From NCBI GenBank assembly GCA_947311845.1, contig CAMZMU010000048.1, forward strand, positions 26,011,391 through 26,075,390: a stretch of DNA of 64,000 nt. Direction: 5' to 3'. The DNA is from Poa pratensis (Eukaryota > Streptophyta > Magnoliopsida > Poales > Poaceae). Positions 34,699 through 46,755 of this stretch are shown here, piece after piece. The translations under genes and the position numbers were made by a program. Position 1 is the first letter of the stretch; the number at the start of each line of letters is the position of its first letter. The notes beneath the pieces were generated by a model, which was not told the DNA's origin, searched no databases, and was given only the letters and a program-made list of their open reading frames with translations.

Positions 34699-36085
34699 CA
34701 TGTGAATGAAGTTCATGATTCATTCATTCATGTCTTAACTCTAACTTTAGGATATCCTGGCTAATCGATAGCCAAATAATGTACCATATTGTTCTTCAAC
34801 TACTATACCGGTCAATGTATTATGGTCAGTACTTTTGTTGAGCTTGCAAGATGGGGTACGCTTCTATGGCGAACAAGTTTTATGCTTCAAACATAATCTT
34901 TACGTACCTATTTGTGTGGAACATCGCAAGCTGCACATCAATATGTTTGTGTTCAATAAATTATATATTTTGCCACATCTTGCAGATTGCAATTTTGTTG
35001 GTCCCCATCCAGCCGCATTGATAACCATGATTTGGATAATCACCCAAAGGATATGGATACTTTGCCTTAGATTTTGGTTACTCTTGGAGCATTTATAATC
35101 TGATGTCAAAGCTGTGTCCTACAAGTGAATTATATGGATTATAAATTTAAGAGATTTAGGATTGGCAACAGAGCTGGAATTTCCGGTGTATGTAAATTGT
35201 TGTTGCTATTTATCAAAAACTACCAAATTCCCCTGGCACAGGAATTTCTCTAAAGATATTGAGTTCATTGTACTAGATTTCATTACACTTAAGTTTCATG
35301 AAAAATAAGGGACCCAAGGCAGCGGCAGGAAGCCTGAGTACATTATATCACGGGGGAAAACTACAAGTAGCTTATCCTGGTTTCAGATTTCAGAGTACAA
35401 TTAAACACTAAGTCAACTTAGTTTTTTTGGGGGGGGGGGGGGGGGGAGGGAATATGCCATGACATATCTGAAAGATAAAGTCATTCTCAAGTCGTGTGCA
35501 ATCCATGCCAGTGTCTAAAATCATGGTAAAGGGCATCCAATCAGCTCTTGACCCATCTCAATCCCCAATGGCAAAGAGCTTCCTTTCTATGTGAAGAAGC
35601 TCCAAAGGAATAAGGTCAAGCGCCTTGCAACTTAGCAAGATTGCAAATGTCATTTATACTGGACATGTGACTGATTCACTCGCTGTATTTTATTTTGTTG
35701 TTTGAGGATATTTTAGCTGAACTAAGAAGAATTCGAACAATATTATCGTGCTGCAGTCTATAAAGTAAGGTAGTGCTTGTAATACAAAATTCATGGCTTC
35801 TGATGGCTACGTATGCTGGAGCAGAGGATAATACATCGATATCATAGCCAAATGGTGAATGGAAAGGAGTAGAAGATCACAATATCTGAGGAATCACACG
35901 AATAATGGACATTTTGAACAATGTTTCATCCACAAACCACGACACGCCGATAAGTAACATGTTGTTGGAACAAGGTGACTACGGAGGATAGTGATGTCAA
36001 TGTTGCCGTGGGGATAACTACGTAGCACAATAACAGTGATAAAATAAACATGAATACCCGTAAGAAAGCACGGGCATTCAACTAG

Positions 36086-38102
36086 TAGTACAAATTGGTA
36101 TCTCCCAAGCAGGATATTGAGGTTCTCCAAGGCTAATTTAGATTGCCAGCTGATTTTTCCATACGAAAGAGCGAGGCAAATCAGACCAATTCCTGAAAGC
36201 ACGCTAGCTATCCTTGGCTGGGCACGACATTGTTGATTTCTTCTACACGAGTTGTTTCCTAATGCGGGAACTGGAATCACACCTAAATTCATCGTTATTT
36301 ATGTTTTGTAGAAAACCATTTGAATCTCTTGATTTGTTAAAAAACTCGATTTAAGTTTCCTAATCAATGTCTCTAGGTTTGCCTAATGCATCTTAACATC
36401 CCTATATATCTCGAGCGACAAAAGAACATGTTCAACGACCGTAGCTAGACTAATTTAAACGTTAAAATGACTCGCATGATTCACCAATCCCAAGACGAAG
36501 AAAAAAGATTGATGAGCATATATGCTTCAAACATACCCCCACAAAGAAGGTTTTCCAAACTGATTTTTTGTTGTTGGATAGTTGAGGAAGAAGACCAAAT
36601 ACATGAGAACCCCTAGAACATAGAGTACACCCTGATAGCCACACTAAGAAAGCAACATTATTTTTCGCACATTAGGATGCCATTACCAAGGACACATAAA
36701 CCTAAAAATGTATCCAAATGATAATCGTCAGATATGTGAAAGTGCATGGAACGCCATGTGGGGTTTTAGCAATTCATGAAAATACTTCGGACTAAAGTTT
36801 TTATTAAGTTATATTTGAAAGGGTTTTCCATAGTCAATGCTTGAATATCATATGTTGGATTCAAGGTTGGAAGAATAAGAGATCAAGAGAGTGAAGATGA
36901 TGGAGTTCTTGTAAGGAACTCAAAGATTGCCATGATCTAGATTATAAGTTAAGGCATGTAGGATCAAAATCCCGAGAAGATGATTGCAAGAGAATAGTTC
37001 AGAATATAATTATGTGTTGAGGTCATGATGGGTTCATGTGTGAGCTATGGTTGACCAAGGCTTGAAACATGCAGTCAAATGAAAATGTCATTGTGTGTCT
37101 CAAACATTGTGATAGAGCATGAAGAATATCAAGTGATGACCAATGTGAGTTGAATCTATGGCGTGCATGTCTTGAAAAATATGATTAAGTGAGAATTCAT
37201 GTTTTCCTTCAAGAAGTAATCATAGTGAAGATACAATATACAAGGTTATCAAAATAAAGTTCAAATACTGAACTTACATTGACCAACACGCAGAGCGTAG
37301 ATAATGTTCTGAGTGGTATCAAGTGATCTTGTGGTATGGTAAAAAAATTGTCAATCGCGTTTTGTGAACTAACTTGTGATCTATATGTTTGATATTTCTA
37401 TGTGGGTTTGGGTATTTTTTTTATGGGTTTGCCTCAAAAGTACGATTTATTATAGACCATGAAAGGATGACATTAAGTTGTGATCATCATCAATGTTGGA
37501 AAGTGCAAGTTCAAGATGAGCATCTCGAATGGATCATATACTTGAAGCATGCCTTTCATTTGATGATAATTGACATGCGAAGATATACATAAGTGAGGCC
37601 GAAGGATAAAAAATGGCGCCTAGGGGTGGGTTAATAGGTGGCTACAATTTTTTAATCAACTTTGTATTTTAGGGATAATTTTGGATAAAAGAGGTGACCC
37701 TATAATACAACTAGATGAGCAAGCATATATGATGAAAGAAATGATAACAATAAGTAAATGGGAGGAATGAAATAACTCGGAATGGAACTAGACGAAAACA
37801 CGGTCATGCATCCTGAAGTTCAAGTCCTTGGAGGGGGAAATAAGTGCATACTACAATCTTGAACTTACCCTGAAGTTTTTACAATCCTCAAGTTCAAAAA
37901 CGGTTAGGACACATTCTTCGAGTCTGCGCCCCCTAGCTCAGCCCAATGCTGGCTTTGACCAAGTCGATGTCGTAGTCAGTGACACATCAAAAGTAGGGGG
38001 ACACGCGGCGTCATGTGATTGGCTGGCCCGCGTGGCCTTGTTCTTTGAACAGGAACTCGGAGGCACGACGGAGGCGGAAGAGCACGCCACTGATGCGGGC
38101 AC
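36086..38102 (+). repeat. decayed LTR-retrotransposon-like DNA
   Basis: AT-rich sequence without a gene. The stretch 36880-37560 (GGTCATGATGGGTTCATGTG, AGTTCAAGATGAGCATCTCG, TCATATACTTGAAGC) has the wording of the non-coding ends of Gypsy-type elements common in Triticeae. No intact LTR pair, primer site or target duplication was found. A short GC-rich patch at 37900-38100 encodes nothing recognisable. Confidence 0.4.
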
Positions 38103-38353
38103 TGATACGTTTCAAACGTATCTAATTTTTTTTGATTGATTCATGCTATTATTATATCATTACAACATACTTTTGTGATGTTCTTATACCAATTTACAAT
38201 GTTTTCGTTGGAGTAACCTATTAATCCAGTGCCAAGTGCAAGTTTTTGTTTTTTGCATGTTTTTGCATCTTAGTTCACACAAGGGAAAATATCAGGAAAA
38301 TAGTAAATCAACATAATTATACGAGACGAAGACAGAGAACCAAAGTGGGATAC
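38103..38353 (+). repeat. left part of an older LTR, interrupted by element 2
   Basis: It starts TGATACGTTTCAAACGTATC, the start of the same LTR class as element 2 but in plus orientation and diverged. The sequence stops at the element 2 insertion point (GATAC, 38349-38353) and resumes at 45238. It is therefore a host LTR into which element 2 jumped in reverse orientation. Confidence 0.6.
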
Positions 38354-39978
38354 TGGTGGCTCTAGGTTAATAGTGCCAGAAACAATTGCTTGTACGTCAC
38401 ACGTCAGTTGGGAACCCCAAGAGGAAGGTATGATGAGTGCAGCAGTAAGTTTTCCCTCAGTATGAAACCAAGGTTTAATCGGACCAGTAGGAAAACGAGG
38501 TTTGCTTCGAAGGTGTTGGTGGAGGAGTGTAGTGCGGCGCAACACCAGGGATTCCGGTGCCAACGTGGAACCTGCACAACACAATCAAACTACTTTGCCC
38601 CAACTTAACAGTGAGGTTGTCAATCTCACCGGCTTGCTGAAAACAAAGGGTTAAACGTATCGAATGGAAGATGATGTTTGTTTGCATAAAACAGTAGAGA
38701 ACAATGATTGCAGTAGATTGTATTTCAGATGTAAAAGAATGGACCGGGGTCCACAGTTCACTAGTGGTGTCTCTCCAATAAGATAACTAACATGCTGGGT
38801 AAACAAATTACAGCTGGGCAATTGACAATTGATAAGTGCATATAACATGCATGTGTGAGCTGTGGTGTCTACTATGAGATTCATTTGGGCATTACGACAA
38901 AGTACATAGACCGCTATCCAGCATGCATCTATGCCTAAATAGTCCACTTTCCGGTTAACATCCGTACCCCTTCCAGTATTAAGTTGCAAGCAACAGACAA
39001 TTGCATTAAGTAATGTGCGTAATGTAAACAATACATTCATCCTTGAATAAAGCATTGCTGTTTTACCCCTAGTGGCAACAACACATCTACAACCTTAGAA
39101 CTTGCTGTCACTATCCCAGGTTAAATAGAGGTTGAACCCAACTATCATGCATAAATACCCCCTCTTGGAGTTACAAGTATTCACGTGGCCAAGGCTTCAA
39201 CAAGTAACGGAGAGCATGCAAGATCACAAATGACATAGACATGATAATATAATATTCAGCTCCACATAGGTATCAATATAAGTCAGATCCCAGCAAACAC
39301 AACATGTAGCATTACAATAAGATGATCTTGATCATGATAGGCAGCTCACAAGATCTAAACATGATGGCACAAGTGGAGAAGACAACCATCTAGCTACTGC
39401 TATGGACCCATAGTCCAAGGATGAACTACTCACGCATCACTCCGGAGGCGGGCATGGCGATGTAGAGCCCTCCGGTGATGATTCCCCTCTCCGGCAGGGT
39501 GCCGGGAAGAGCTTCAGGAACCCCCCGAGTTAGGGTTGACGACGGCGGCGGCAGCGAATATGTTCTGGATGAAAGGCTCGGTGTTTTAGGGTTTTCGCGT
39601 CTCGGGGAATAAATAGGCGAAGGGGCGATGTCGGCGGACCCCCGAGGGGCCCAAACCACCAGGCGCGGCTGTGGGCCCAGCCGCGCCACCTGTGGTTTGG
39701 CCACCTCGTGGCACTCTTCGTCTCTCCTTCGGACTCCGTGTACGTGCTGGAAAAATAGGGACTGGCCTTTTGTTTCGTGCAATTCCGAGAATATTTCCAG
39801 AAGTAACTTTCTGAAACCAAAAACAGCAGAAAACAGGGAACTGGCACTGTGGCATCTTGTTAATAGGTTAGTCCCAGAAAATGCATAAAAGTGATACGAA
39901 GTGTATATAAAACATGTAGCAAATGGTATAATATAAGCATGGAACAGCAGAAATTATGGATACGTTGGAGACGTATCA
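38354..39978 (-). repeat. 3' LTR of element 2
   Basis: A 1625-bp LTR. It contains a 134-codon minus-strand frame (38651-39055) that is part of the LTR and not a gene. A GC-rich stretch (39430-39720) and the GGCGGGGCTGGGCCC-type block mark the transcribed end. Confidence 0.93.
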
Positions 39979-42633
39979 AGCATCCCCAAGCTTAGTTCTA
40001 CTCGTCCTCGAGTAGGTAAAACGATAACAACAAATAATTTCTGAGGAGACATGCTTTCACACAATCTTGATCAATATATTGCAAGGCTCATGTCATGAAT
40101 GAAGTGACTCAAAGCAATGATCTATAGTTTGCTAACAAATAGATAAAGAGTAAACAATGAATCATATAAGCAAAAACTTTTCATGAATAGTACTTTCAAG
40201 ACAAGTATCAAAAAGTTTTGCATAAGAGGTAACTCATAAAGCAATAGATTCAAAGTAAAAGGCATTGAAGCAACACAAAGGATGATTAAGTTTCAGCATT
40301 TGCTTTCAACTTGTAACATGTATATCTCATGGATAGTTGTCAACATAAAGCAATATAACAAGTGCAATAAGTAAATATGTAAGAATCAATGCACACAAAG
40401 TTGACACAAGTGTTTGCTTCTAAGATAGAAAGGAGTAGGTAAACTGACTCAACATAAAGTAAAAGATAGGCCCTTCGCAGAGGGAAGCAGGGATTAAATC
40501 ATGTGCTAGAGCTTTTTAAGTTTTCGAAAGCATATAGAGAGCACAAAATAAGTATTTGAGAGGTGTTTGTTGTTGTCAACGAATGGTAGTGGGCACTCTA
40601 ACCCCCTTGTCAACCAGACTTTCAAAGAGCGGCTCCCATGAAGGACGTTATTTCTACCAGCAAGGTAGATCATCCCTCTTCTCTTTTGTTTACACATGTA
40701 TTTTAGTTTCTTTATAGATGACACTCCTCCCAACCTTTTGCTTACACAAGCCATGGCTAACCGAATCCTCGGGTGCCTTCCAACATTCACATACCATGGA
40801 GGAGTGTCTATTGCAAAATTAAGTTGCTTACTGATAAATCAGGGCAAAACATGTGAAGAGAATTATTAATGAAAGTTGTAATTAATTGGGGCTGGGCACC
40901 CCGTTGCCAGCTCTTTTTGCAAATTATTGGATAAGCGGATGTATATGCCACTAGTCCATTGGTGAAAGTCTGTCAGAAGTAAATGACAAGATTGAAAGAT
41001 AAAACACCACATACTTCCTCATGAGCTATAAAACATTGACACAAATAAGGAGTAATAAAGTTTTGAATAGTTTAAAGGTAGCACATGAAATATTTACTTG
41101 GAATGGCAGGAAATACCACATAGTAGGTAGGTATGGTGGACACAAATGGCATGGGTTTTGGCTCAAGTTTTGGATGCACGAGAAGCATTCCCTCTCAGTA
41201 CAGAGTTTAGGCTAGCAAGGTTGTTTGAAGCAAACACAAGTATAAACCGGTACAGCAAGAATCACATAAAAACATATTGCAAGTATTATAAGACTCTACA
41301 CTGTCTTCCTTGTTGCTCAAACATTTTACCAGAAAATATCTAGACCTTAGAGAGAACAAATATGCATCCCAAGTCTCAACAAGCTCTACGGTAGTTCTCC
41401 ACTACTAGGCTTTAACTACATGATGCAAGAGCTTAAACATGATCTACTTGAGAGCTCAAAACAATTGCAAAGCATCAAATCAAAACAAGACAATGATCTA
41501 CAAGAATGCATATGTCTTTTCCAATACCAACTACTACATGTAGCATTTTCTTTCTTCCAAACAAACACCAATAATTTATTAAACATAAACTCTCCAAATG
41601 ATAATATAATGCAGCAAGAGAGTATTTATAAACAAGTGCTAACAGCTCGAAGAGATGCATGAAAAACAGGAGCTAAAAGCACTGCAGTAGCTAGTTAAGA
41701 ATACTCAACAAATATAAGTGAAGAACATGAGTATTCACATGAAAAAGCGGAGCGTGTCTCTCTCCCACACAAGGATTGCTAGGATCCAATTTATTCAAAC
41801 AAAAACAAAAATAAAAACACACAGACGCTCCAAGTAAAGCGCATAAGATGTGAAAGAATTAAAATATAGTTTCACTAGAGATGACCTGATAAGTTTGTTG
41901 ATGAAGAAGGGGATGCCTTGGGCATCCCCAAGCTTAGACGCTTGAGTCTCTCTGAATATGGTTGGGATGAACCACGGGGGCATCCCCAAGCTTAGGCTTT
42001 TCACTCTTCTTGATCACATAATATCACCCTTCTCGCTTGATCCTTGAAAACTTCCTTCACACCAAACTCAAGACAGTTCTCATTAGAGGGTTAGTGCATA
42101 ATCAAAAATTCTCATATTCTGTAATGATACAATCAATCCCAAAGCTTCTGGACATTAGCTACAGCCACCAATGCTTTGTGGAGCAAAGAAATCCACACAA
42201 ACACAGTAAAAGAGCGAATGCAAAACAAAAGGCAGAATCTGTCAAAAACAGAACAGTCTGGAATGACGAATTTTTTCGAGGCACTTAAGTTGCTCAGATG
42301 GATCTGGCCTAAAATAATGAAAGTTGCGTACATATCTCAGGAATATGCGTGATTTTTCTCAGAATTTTTTGAATTTTCTACAGGGAGATAAGCTCAAATC
42401 CGTGACAGCTAAAAATCTGTCACTGCGCAGAAATCCAAATCTTGCATCAACTTTCAATATAGAACTTTACTTGGCACAACATTGCGATAAAATAAAGATA
42501 CAAAGGAGTTGCTACAGAAGTAACAAAAATCCTTGACTCAAAGAAAACAAAAATAACAGCAAATAAAAACGATGGGTTGTCTCCCATAAGCGCTTTTCTT
42601 TAACGCCTTTCAGCTAGGCGCAGAAAGTGAAAA

Positions 42634-43362
42634 TCAAGTGTTGTCAAGTGGCAAATCATTCAAATCATCAAAAGCCTCTTCCAACACACAGCTTGTAACA
42701 ATGGGTATCTTAGATGTTCCTGGAGGTGTTTCATTACCTTTAACCGTACTAAAAGTTTTATCAATTTTAAGCTCATAATGAGTCTTTGGTTTTGGCACTT
42801 TAGGAACATACATAAACTTTTGCTCTCTACCCACATAAACTTTCTCCTTTTTAGACTTAAGAGAAGTAAAGGTTGAACTTAAGGTTTCAATAGCTTCCTC
42901 TAACTCATCAATTCTATGATTTTGGGTGTCATGGATATTATTATCCTCAAGAACAGTGATTCTTTCATTGATGGTGGCTATTGATTCATTAATCTTACCA
43001 ATACAATCAAGAAAATTTGGAAAAAAATTCTCCATAGAGTCTAACTTATTTATAACATCTTCCAAGGTAATCTCAACTTTAATATCTTTAGTGGGTGGTG
43101 TTCCTACCAAACTTTCAATAATATTACAGGCTTCTAAAGCAGGAGTACCCAAGAAATTTCCACCTGTAAGAGTGTCTAGAACATACCTATACCAACTAGA
43201 GATACCAACATAAAAGTTCCTAAGGAGGATAGTGGTAGAGTGTTTCTTAGTACATCTATGATGAGCATCACTAATTCTATACCAAGCATCTTTCAAATTT
43301 TCACCTCCTAGTTGCCTAAAAGAACGAACTTCAACTTCAGGAGCATTCATTTTGAAAAACAA
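42634..43362 (-). CDS. gag-type protein of LTR element 2
   Basis: A 242-codon minus-strand frame starting 217 bases downstream of the primer site. The first 100 residues match the capsid-like retrotransposon gag block common in grass Gypsy-type elements (FRQLGGENLKDAWYRISDAH, TILLRNFYVGISSWYRYVLD, GGNFLGTPALEACNIIESLV). A coiled-coil stretch follows (NERITVLEDNNIHDTQ, IDELEEAIETLSSTF) with a diverged C-terminus ending DLPLDNT. No zinc knuckle and no fusion to protease or reverse transcriptase. It would package RNA only with partner enzymes supplied in trans. Confidence 0.8.
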   Translation of the reverse strand: MFFKMNAPEVEVRSFRQLGGENLKDAWYRISDAHHRCTKKHSTTILLRNFYVGISSWYRYVLDTLTGGNFLGTPALEACNIIESLVGTPPTKDIKVEITLEDVINKLDSMENFFPNFLDCIGKINESIATINERITVLEDNNIHDTQNHRIDELEEAIETLSSTFTSLKSKKEKVYVGREQKFMYVPKVPKPKTHYELKIDKTFSTVKGNETPPGTSKIPIVTSCVLEEAFDDLNDLPLDNT

Positions 43363-43579
43363 AATTAAACTGAATTAAACAAGTAACTAATTTTTTTGTG
43401 TTTTTGATATAGAGAAAGCAAACAAAACAAAAATAAACTAGCAAGACAAGTAACTAATTTTTTTGTGTTTTTGATATAGAGAAAGCAAACAAAACAAAAT
43501 AAAAATAAACTAAGCAAGACAAATAACAAAGTAAAGAGATTGGGTGTGAGAGACTCCCCTTGCAGAAGCAATTCTGTTT

Positions 43580-43597
43580 TCCCCGGCAACGGCGCCA
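43580..43597 (-). other. tRNA-Asp primer-binding site, element 2
   Basis: The same 18-base tRNA-Asp complement as in element 1, 11 bases inside the 5' LTR end. Shared priming supports a common replication lineage. Confidence 0.9.
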
Positions 43598-43608
43598 GAA
43601 AACGTTGT

Positions 43609-45237
43609 TGGTGGCTCTAGGTTAATAGTGCCAGAAACAATTGCTTGTACGTCACACGTCAGTTGGGAACCCCAAGAGGAAGGTATGATGAGTGCAGCAG
43701 TAAGTTTTCCCTCAGTATGAAACCAAGGTTTAATCGGACCAGTAGGAAAACGAGGTTTGCTTCGAAGGTGTTGGTGGAGGAGTGTAGTGCGGCGCAACAC
43801 CAGGGATTCCGGTGCCAACGTGGAACCTGCACAGCACAATCAAACTACTTTGCCCCAACTTAACAGTGAGGTTGTCAATCTCACCGGCTTGCTGAAAACA
43901 AAGGGTTAAACGTATCGAATGGAAGATGATGTTTGTTTGCATAAAACAGTAGAGAACAATGATTGCAGTAGATTGTATTTCAGATGTAAAAGAATGGACC
44001 GGGGTCCACAGTTCACTAGTGGTGTCTCTCCAATAAGATAACTAACATGCTGGGTAAACAAATTACAGCTGGGCAATTGACAATTGATAAGTGCATATAA
44101 CATGCATGTGTGAGCTGTGGTGTCTACTATGAGATTCATTTGGGCATTACGACAAAGTACATAGACCGCTATCCAGCATGCATCTATGCCTAAATAGTCC
44201 ACTTTCCGGTTAACATCCGTACCCCTTCCAGTATTAAGTTGCAAGCAACAGACAATTGCATTAAGTAATGTGCGTAATGTAAACAATACATTCATCCTTG
44301 AATAAAGCATTGCTGTTTTACCCCTAGTGGCAACAACACATCTACAACCTTAGAACTTGCTGTCACTATCCCAGGTTAAATAGAGGTTGAACCCAACTAT
44401 CATGCATAAATACCCCCTCTTGGAGTTACAAGTATTCACGTGGCCAAGGCTTCAACAAGTAACGGAGAGCATGCAAGATCACAAATGACATAGACATGAT
44501 AATATAATATTCAGCTCCACATAGGTATCAATATAAGTCAGATCCCAGCAAACACAACATGTAGCATTACAATAAGATGATCTTGATCATGATAGGCAGC
44601 TCACAAGATCTAAACATGATGGCACAAGTGGAGAAGACAACCATCTAGCTACTGCTATGGACCCATAGTCCAAGGATGAACTACTCACGCATCACTCCGG
44701 AGGCGGGCATGGCGATGTAGAGCCCTCCGGTGATGATTCCCCTCTCCGGCAGGGTGCCGGGAAGAGCTTCAGGAACCCCCCGAGTTAGGGTTGACGACGG
44801 CGGCGGCAGCGAATATGTTCTGGATGAAAGGCTCGGTGTTTTAGGGTTTTCGCGTCTCGGGGAATAAATAGGCGAAGGGGCGATGTCGGCGGACCCCCGA
44901 GGGGCCCAAACCACCCCAGGCGCGGCTGTGGGCCCAGCCGCGCCACCTGTGGTTTGGCCACCTCGTGGCACTTCTTCGTCTCTCCTTCGGACTCCGTGTA
45001 CGTGCTGGAAAAATAGGGACCTGGCCTTTTGTTTCGTGCAATTCCGAGAATATTTCCAGAAGTAACTTTCTGAAACCAAAAACAGCAGAAAACAGGGAAC
45101 TGGCACTGTGGCATCTTGTTAATAGGTTAGTCCCAGAAAATGCATAAAAGTGATACGAAGTGTATATAAAACATGTAGCAAATGGTATAATATAAGCATG
45201 GAACAGCAGAAATTATGGATACGTTGGAGACGTATCA
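43609..45237 (-). repeat. 5' LTR of element 2
   Basis: A 1629-bp LTR next to the primer site. Differences from the 3' LTR are CACAGC for CACAAC near 43830, two extra bases near 44915 (CCACCCCAGG), and single-base insertions near 44972 and 45021. Confidence 0.93.
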
Positions 45238-45570
45238 GACACCAGGGGATGCGCCACATGGCGGCATAGCATCCCGACGCAGCCAGGGTCTTGGATGTGC
45301 CACGTGGCCCTGCTACCTCCCTTGGCCCTCGCATCGCCCCTTTGCCTATATATTCCACCTAAGAATCTAAGACCCAAAGAGGAGACACTTCAGAAAAAAT
45401 ACGACTCAAAGCCACCGCCATCGCGATTACGGATCTGGAGCCATGTTTCGGTAATCTGCCGGAGGGGCAATTCATCACCGGAGACGTCTACACCACTATT
45501 GCTGCCTACATGATGATGTGTGAGTAGTTCATTCTTGAACTACGGGTACATAGAAATAGCTAGATATGGT
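45238..45570 (+). repeat. right part of the interrupted older LTR
   Basis: Continues the plus-oriented LTR begun at 38103. It contains a CCTATATATTCCACC TATA-type block at about 45345-45358 and downstream transcribed-type sequence ending near GTGTGAGTAGTTCATTCTTG and a degenerate ATAGAAATAGCTAG. Internal retrotransposon sequence does not follow; a LINE fragment abuts it, so it is a solo or truncated LTR. Confidence 0.55.
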
Positions 45571-45579
45571 CGTCTCCTC

Positions 45580-46200
45580 CATGTTTCTCAATACAAAGGT
45601 GCCATAAGCACCTCAAGGATGAAAGGCCATGATATTGAATCAAAAGCCCTCGCAATATCAAACTTAAACAAGATCACCGGAGCGGGACACACTTTGAACC
45701 AACATCAAGTTGTCCAAAATTTATCTACCACGAATGAAACATTTTGGTTAAAGCGATCAACTCCAACAATAGGCTGAAAGTCTCACTTATTGAAAGCACT
45801 TTCCTTCTTAGTAATAAGCACCACTAGAGCATGGTTGAGCTTGTCAAATCCATGACCCGAAGGAAGAATACAAAGTTAAAACCATCGACAACCGCCTTTT
45901 AAGCCAACACTTGTGATAAAAATTCAGCATGAATTCACCAGGCCCAGAGCTTTATCCACCGCCATGGATTTACTCACCGCCCAGTCCTTGTCAACAGACT
46001 ACATTTCTAGACCGGAATGCTAATTGACCTATGTCTGCCTTCACAAAGACAAGTTGTTGATCAAAAAAGTCGAGAGCAATTCCAGCTCCTCATTTTTGTC
46101 CGTTGCAGCTTACCCACCCCACGCATGCAATATTTTTTTCTACTGTGGGTGAGACACCTCATGGATGTGGAAGAAGATAGTATTTGCATCTCGCCTTGAG
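45580..46200 (-). mobile_element. LINE reverse-transcriptase fragment
   Basis: Minus-strand pieces of L1 ORF2: MAVDKALGLVNS at about 45930-45970, corresponding to the VDKAPGPDGF block; then FDKLNHALVVLITKK; then KFDIARAFDSISWPFILEVL at 45608-45667, the first catalytic Asp block of the palm. Stops and frameshifts interrupt it. It covers only the RT N-terminal part and is a separate insertion from the LINE at 2.4-4.4 kb. Confidence 0.8.
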
Positions 46201-46755
46201 CTACATATAATTGTTGACCTCATCCTTGCGATATCTACGCTCAGAGATGCCAACTCGACATATTTACGTCAGTTGTATTATATATTTGAAACCCTGAGAG
46301 GAAACTGTTGTACACTATCCAATAACGGGTGAGTGTATGTACGTATTGGTGAGTGCGTGTGTCTGCATTGTGTTTGTCAAAATTAAAATGGTTAAAAGCT
46401 TTTCTATTTGTGTACAATGTTGGGTACTTGTAATGCGCAATGGACACACACATCTGTAACATGGTCCACAAGGAAAAGAAGTTGTTACGTGCAACCGTGC
46501 AACTCATGTTTATGGCAATCCCTTTCTTGAAACATGCCCCCGTTTGTCCTATGGCATTTACAGTGAGGGGGAAACAATGTAGCACACGTGTCCACAACTT
46601 GTTGTCAGTCAGAAAATATCTCCGAAAACCTAATTAGCCACAATTAGTTGACTTGAATAGCCAAGTTCAAGGGTGTGTTTTAATCTCTTGGGTTAGTGTT
46701 TCGAGATGATATGAAGTGAAGAACTATACGGTTATTTATTTTGCTTCACAGTTGA

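Larger units (their letters stand above)
20031..36085 (+). mobile_element. Helitron 2, split by LTR element 1
   Basis: The 3' end is clear: hairpin CCCGT (36057-36061) with ACGGG (36070-36074), then CATTCAACTAG ending at 36085 and followed by T. The last 19 bases, GCACGGGCATTCAACTAGT, equal those of Helitron 1. The 5' end is inferred from CCTAACTATAATAAGGCG at 20032, a typical grass Helitron start with TC changed to CC. Net of the 10.4-kb LTR insertion at 24266 it is about 5.6 kb. Contents are a GC-rich leader-like block (20050-20500), a small inverted-ended element (21052-21715) and short exon-like pieces near 22640-22760. No Rep/helicase is visible. The right boundary is strong; the left is tentative. 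Confidence 0.5.
38354..45237 (-). mobile_element. LTR element 2, complete, very young, non-autonomous (6.9 kb)
   Basis: LTRs at 38354-39978 (1625 bp) and 43609-45237 (1629 bp) are almost identical; I count about one substitution and three short indels totalling 4 bp. Minus-strand ends are TGATACGTCTCC...GAGCCACCA. Target duplications are GATAC (38349-38353) and GACAC (45238-45242), one mismatch. The tRNA-Asp primer site is at 43580-43597 and the polypurine tract at 39981-39993. The 3.6-kb interior has one gag-type ORF (42634-43362) and no pol. Related to element 1 by primer, tract and LTR style. Confidence 0.93.

Noticed and set aside
38651..44310. Duplicate 134-codon minus-strand frames (38651-39055 and 43906-44310) as a gene pair
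   Set aside because: They are the same segment of the two LTRs of element 2.
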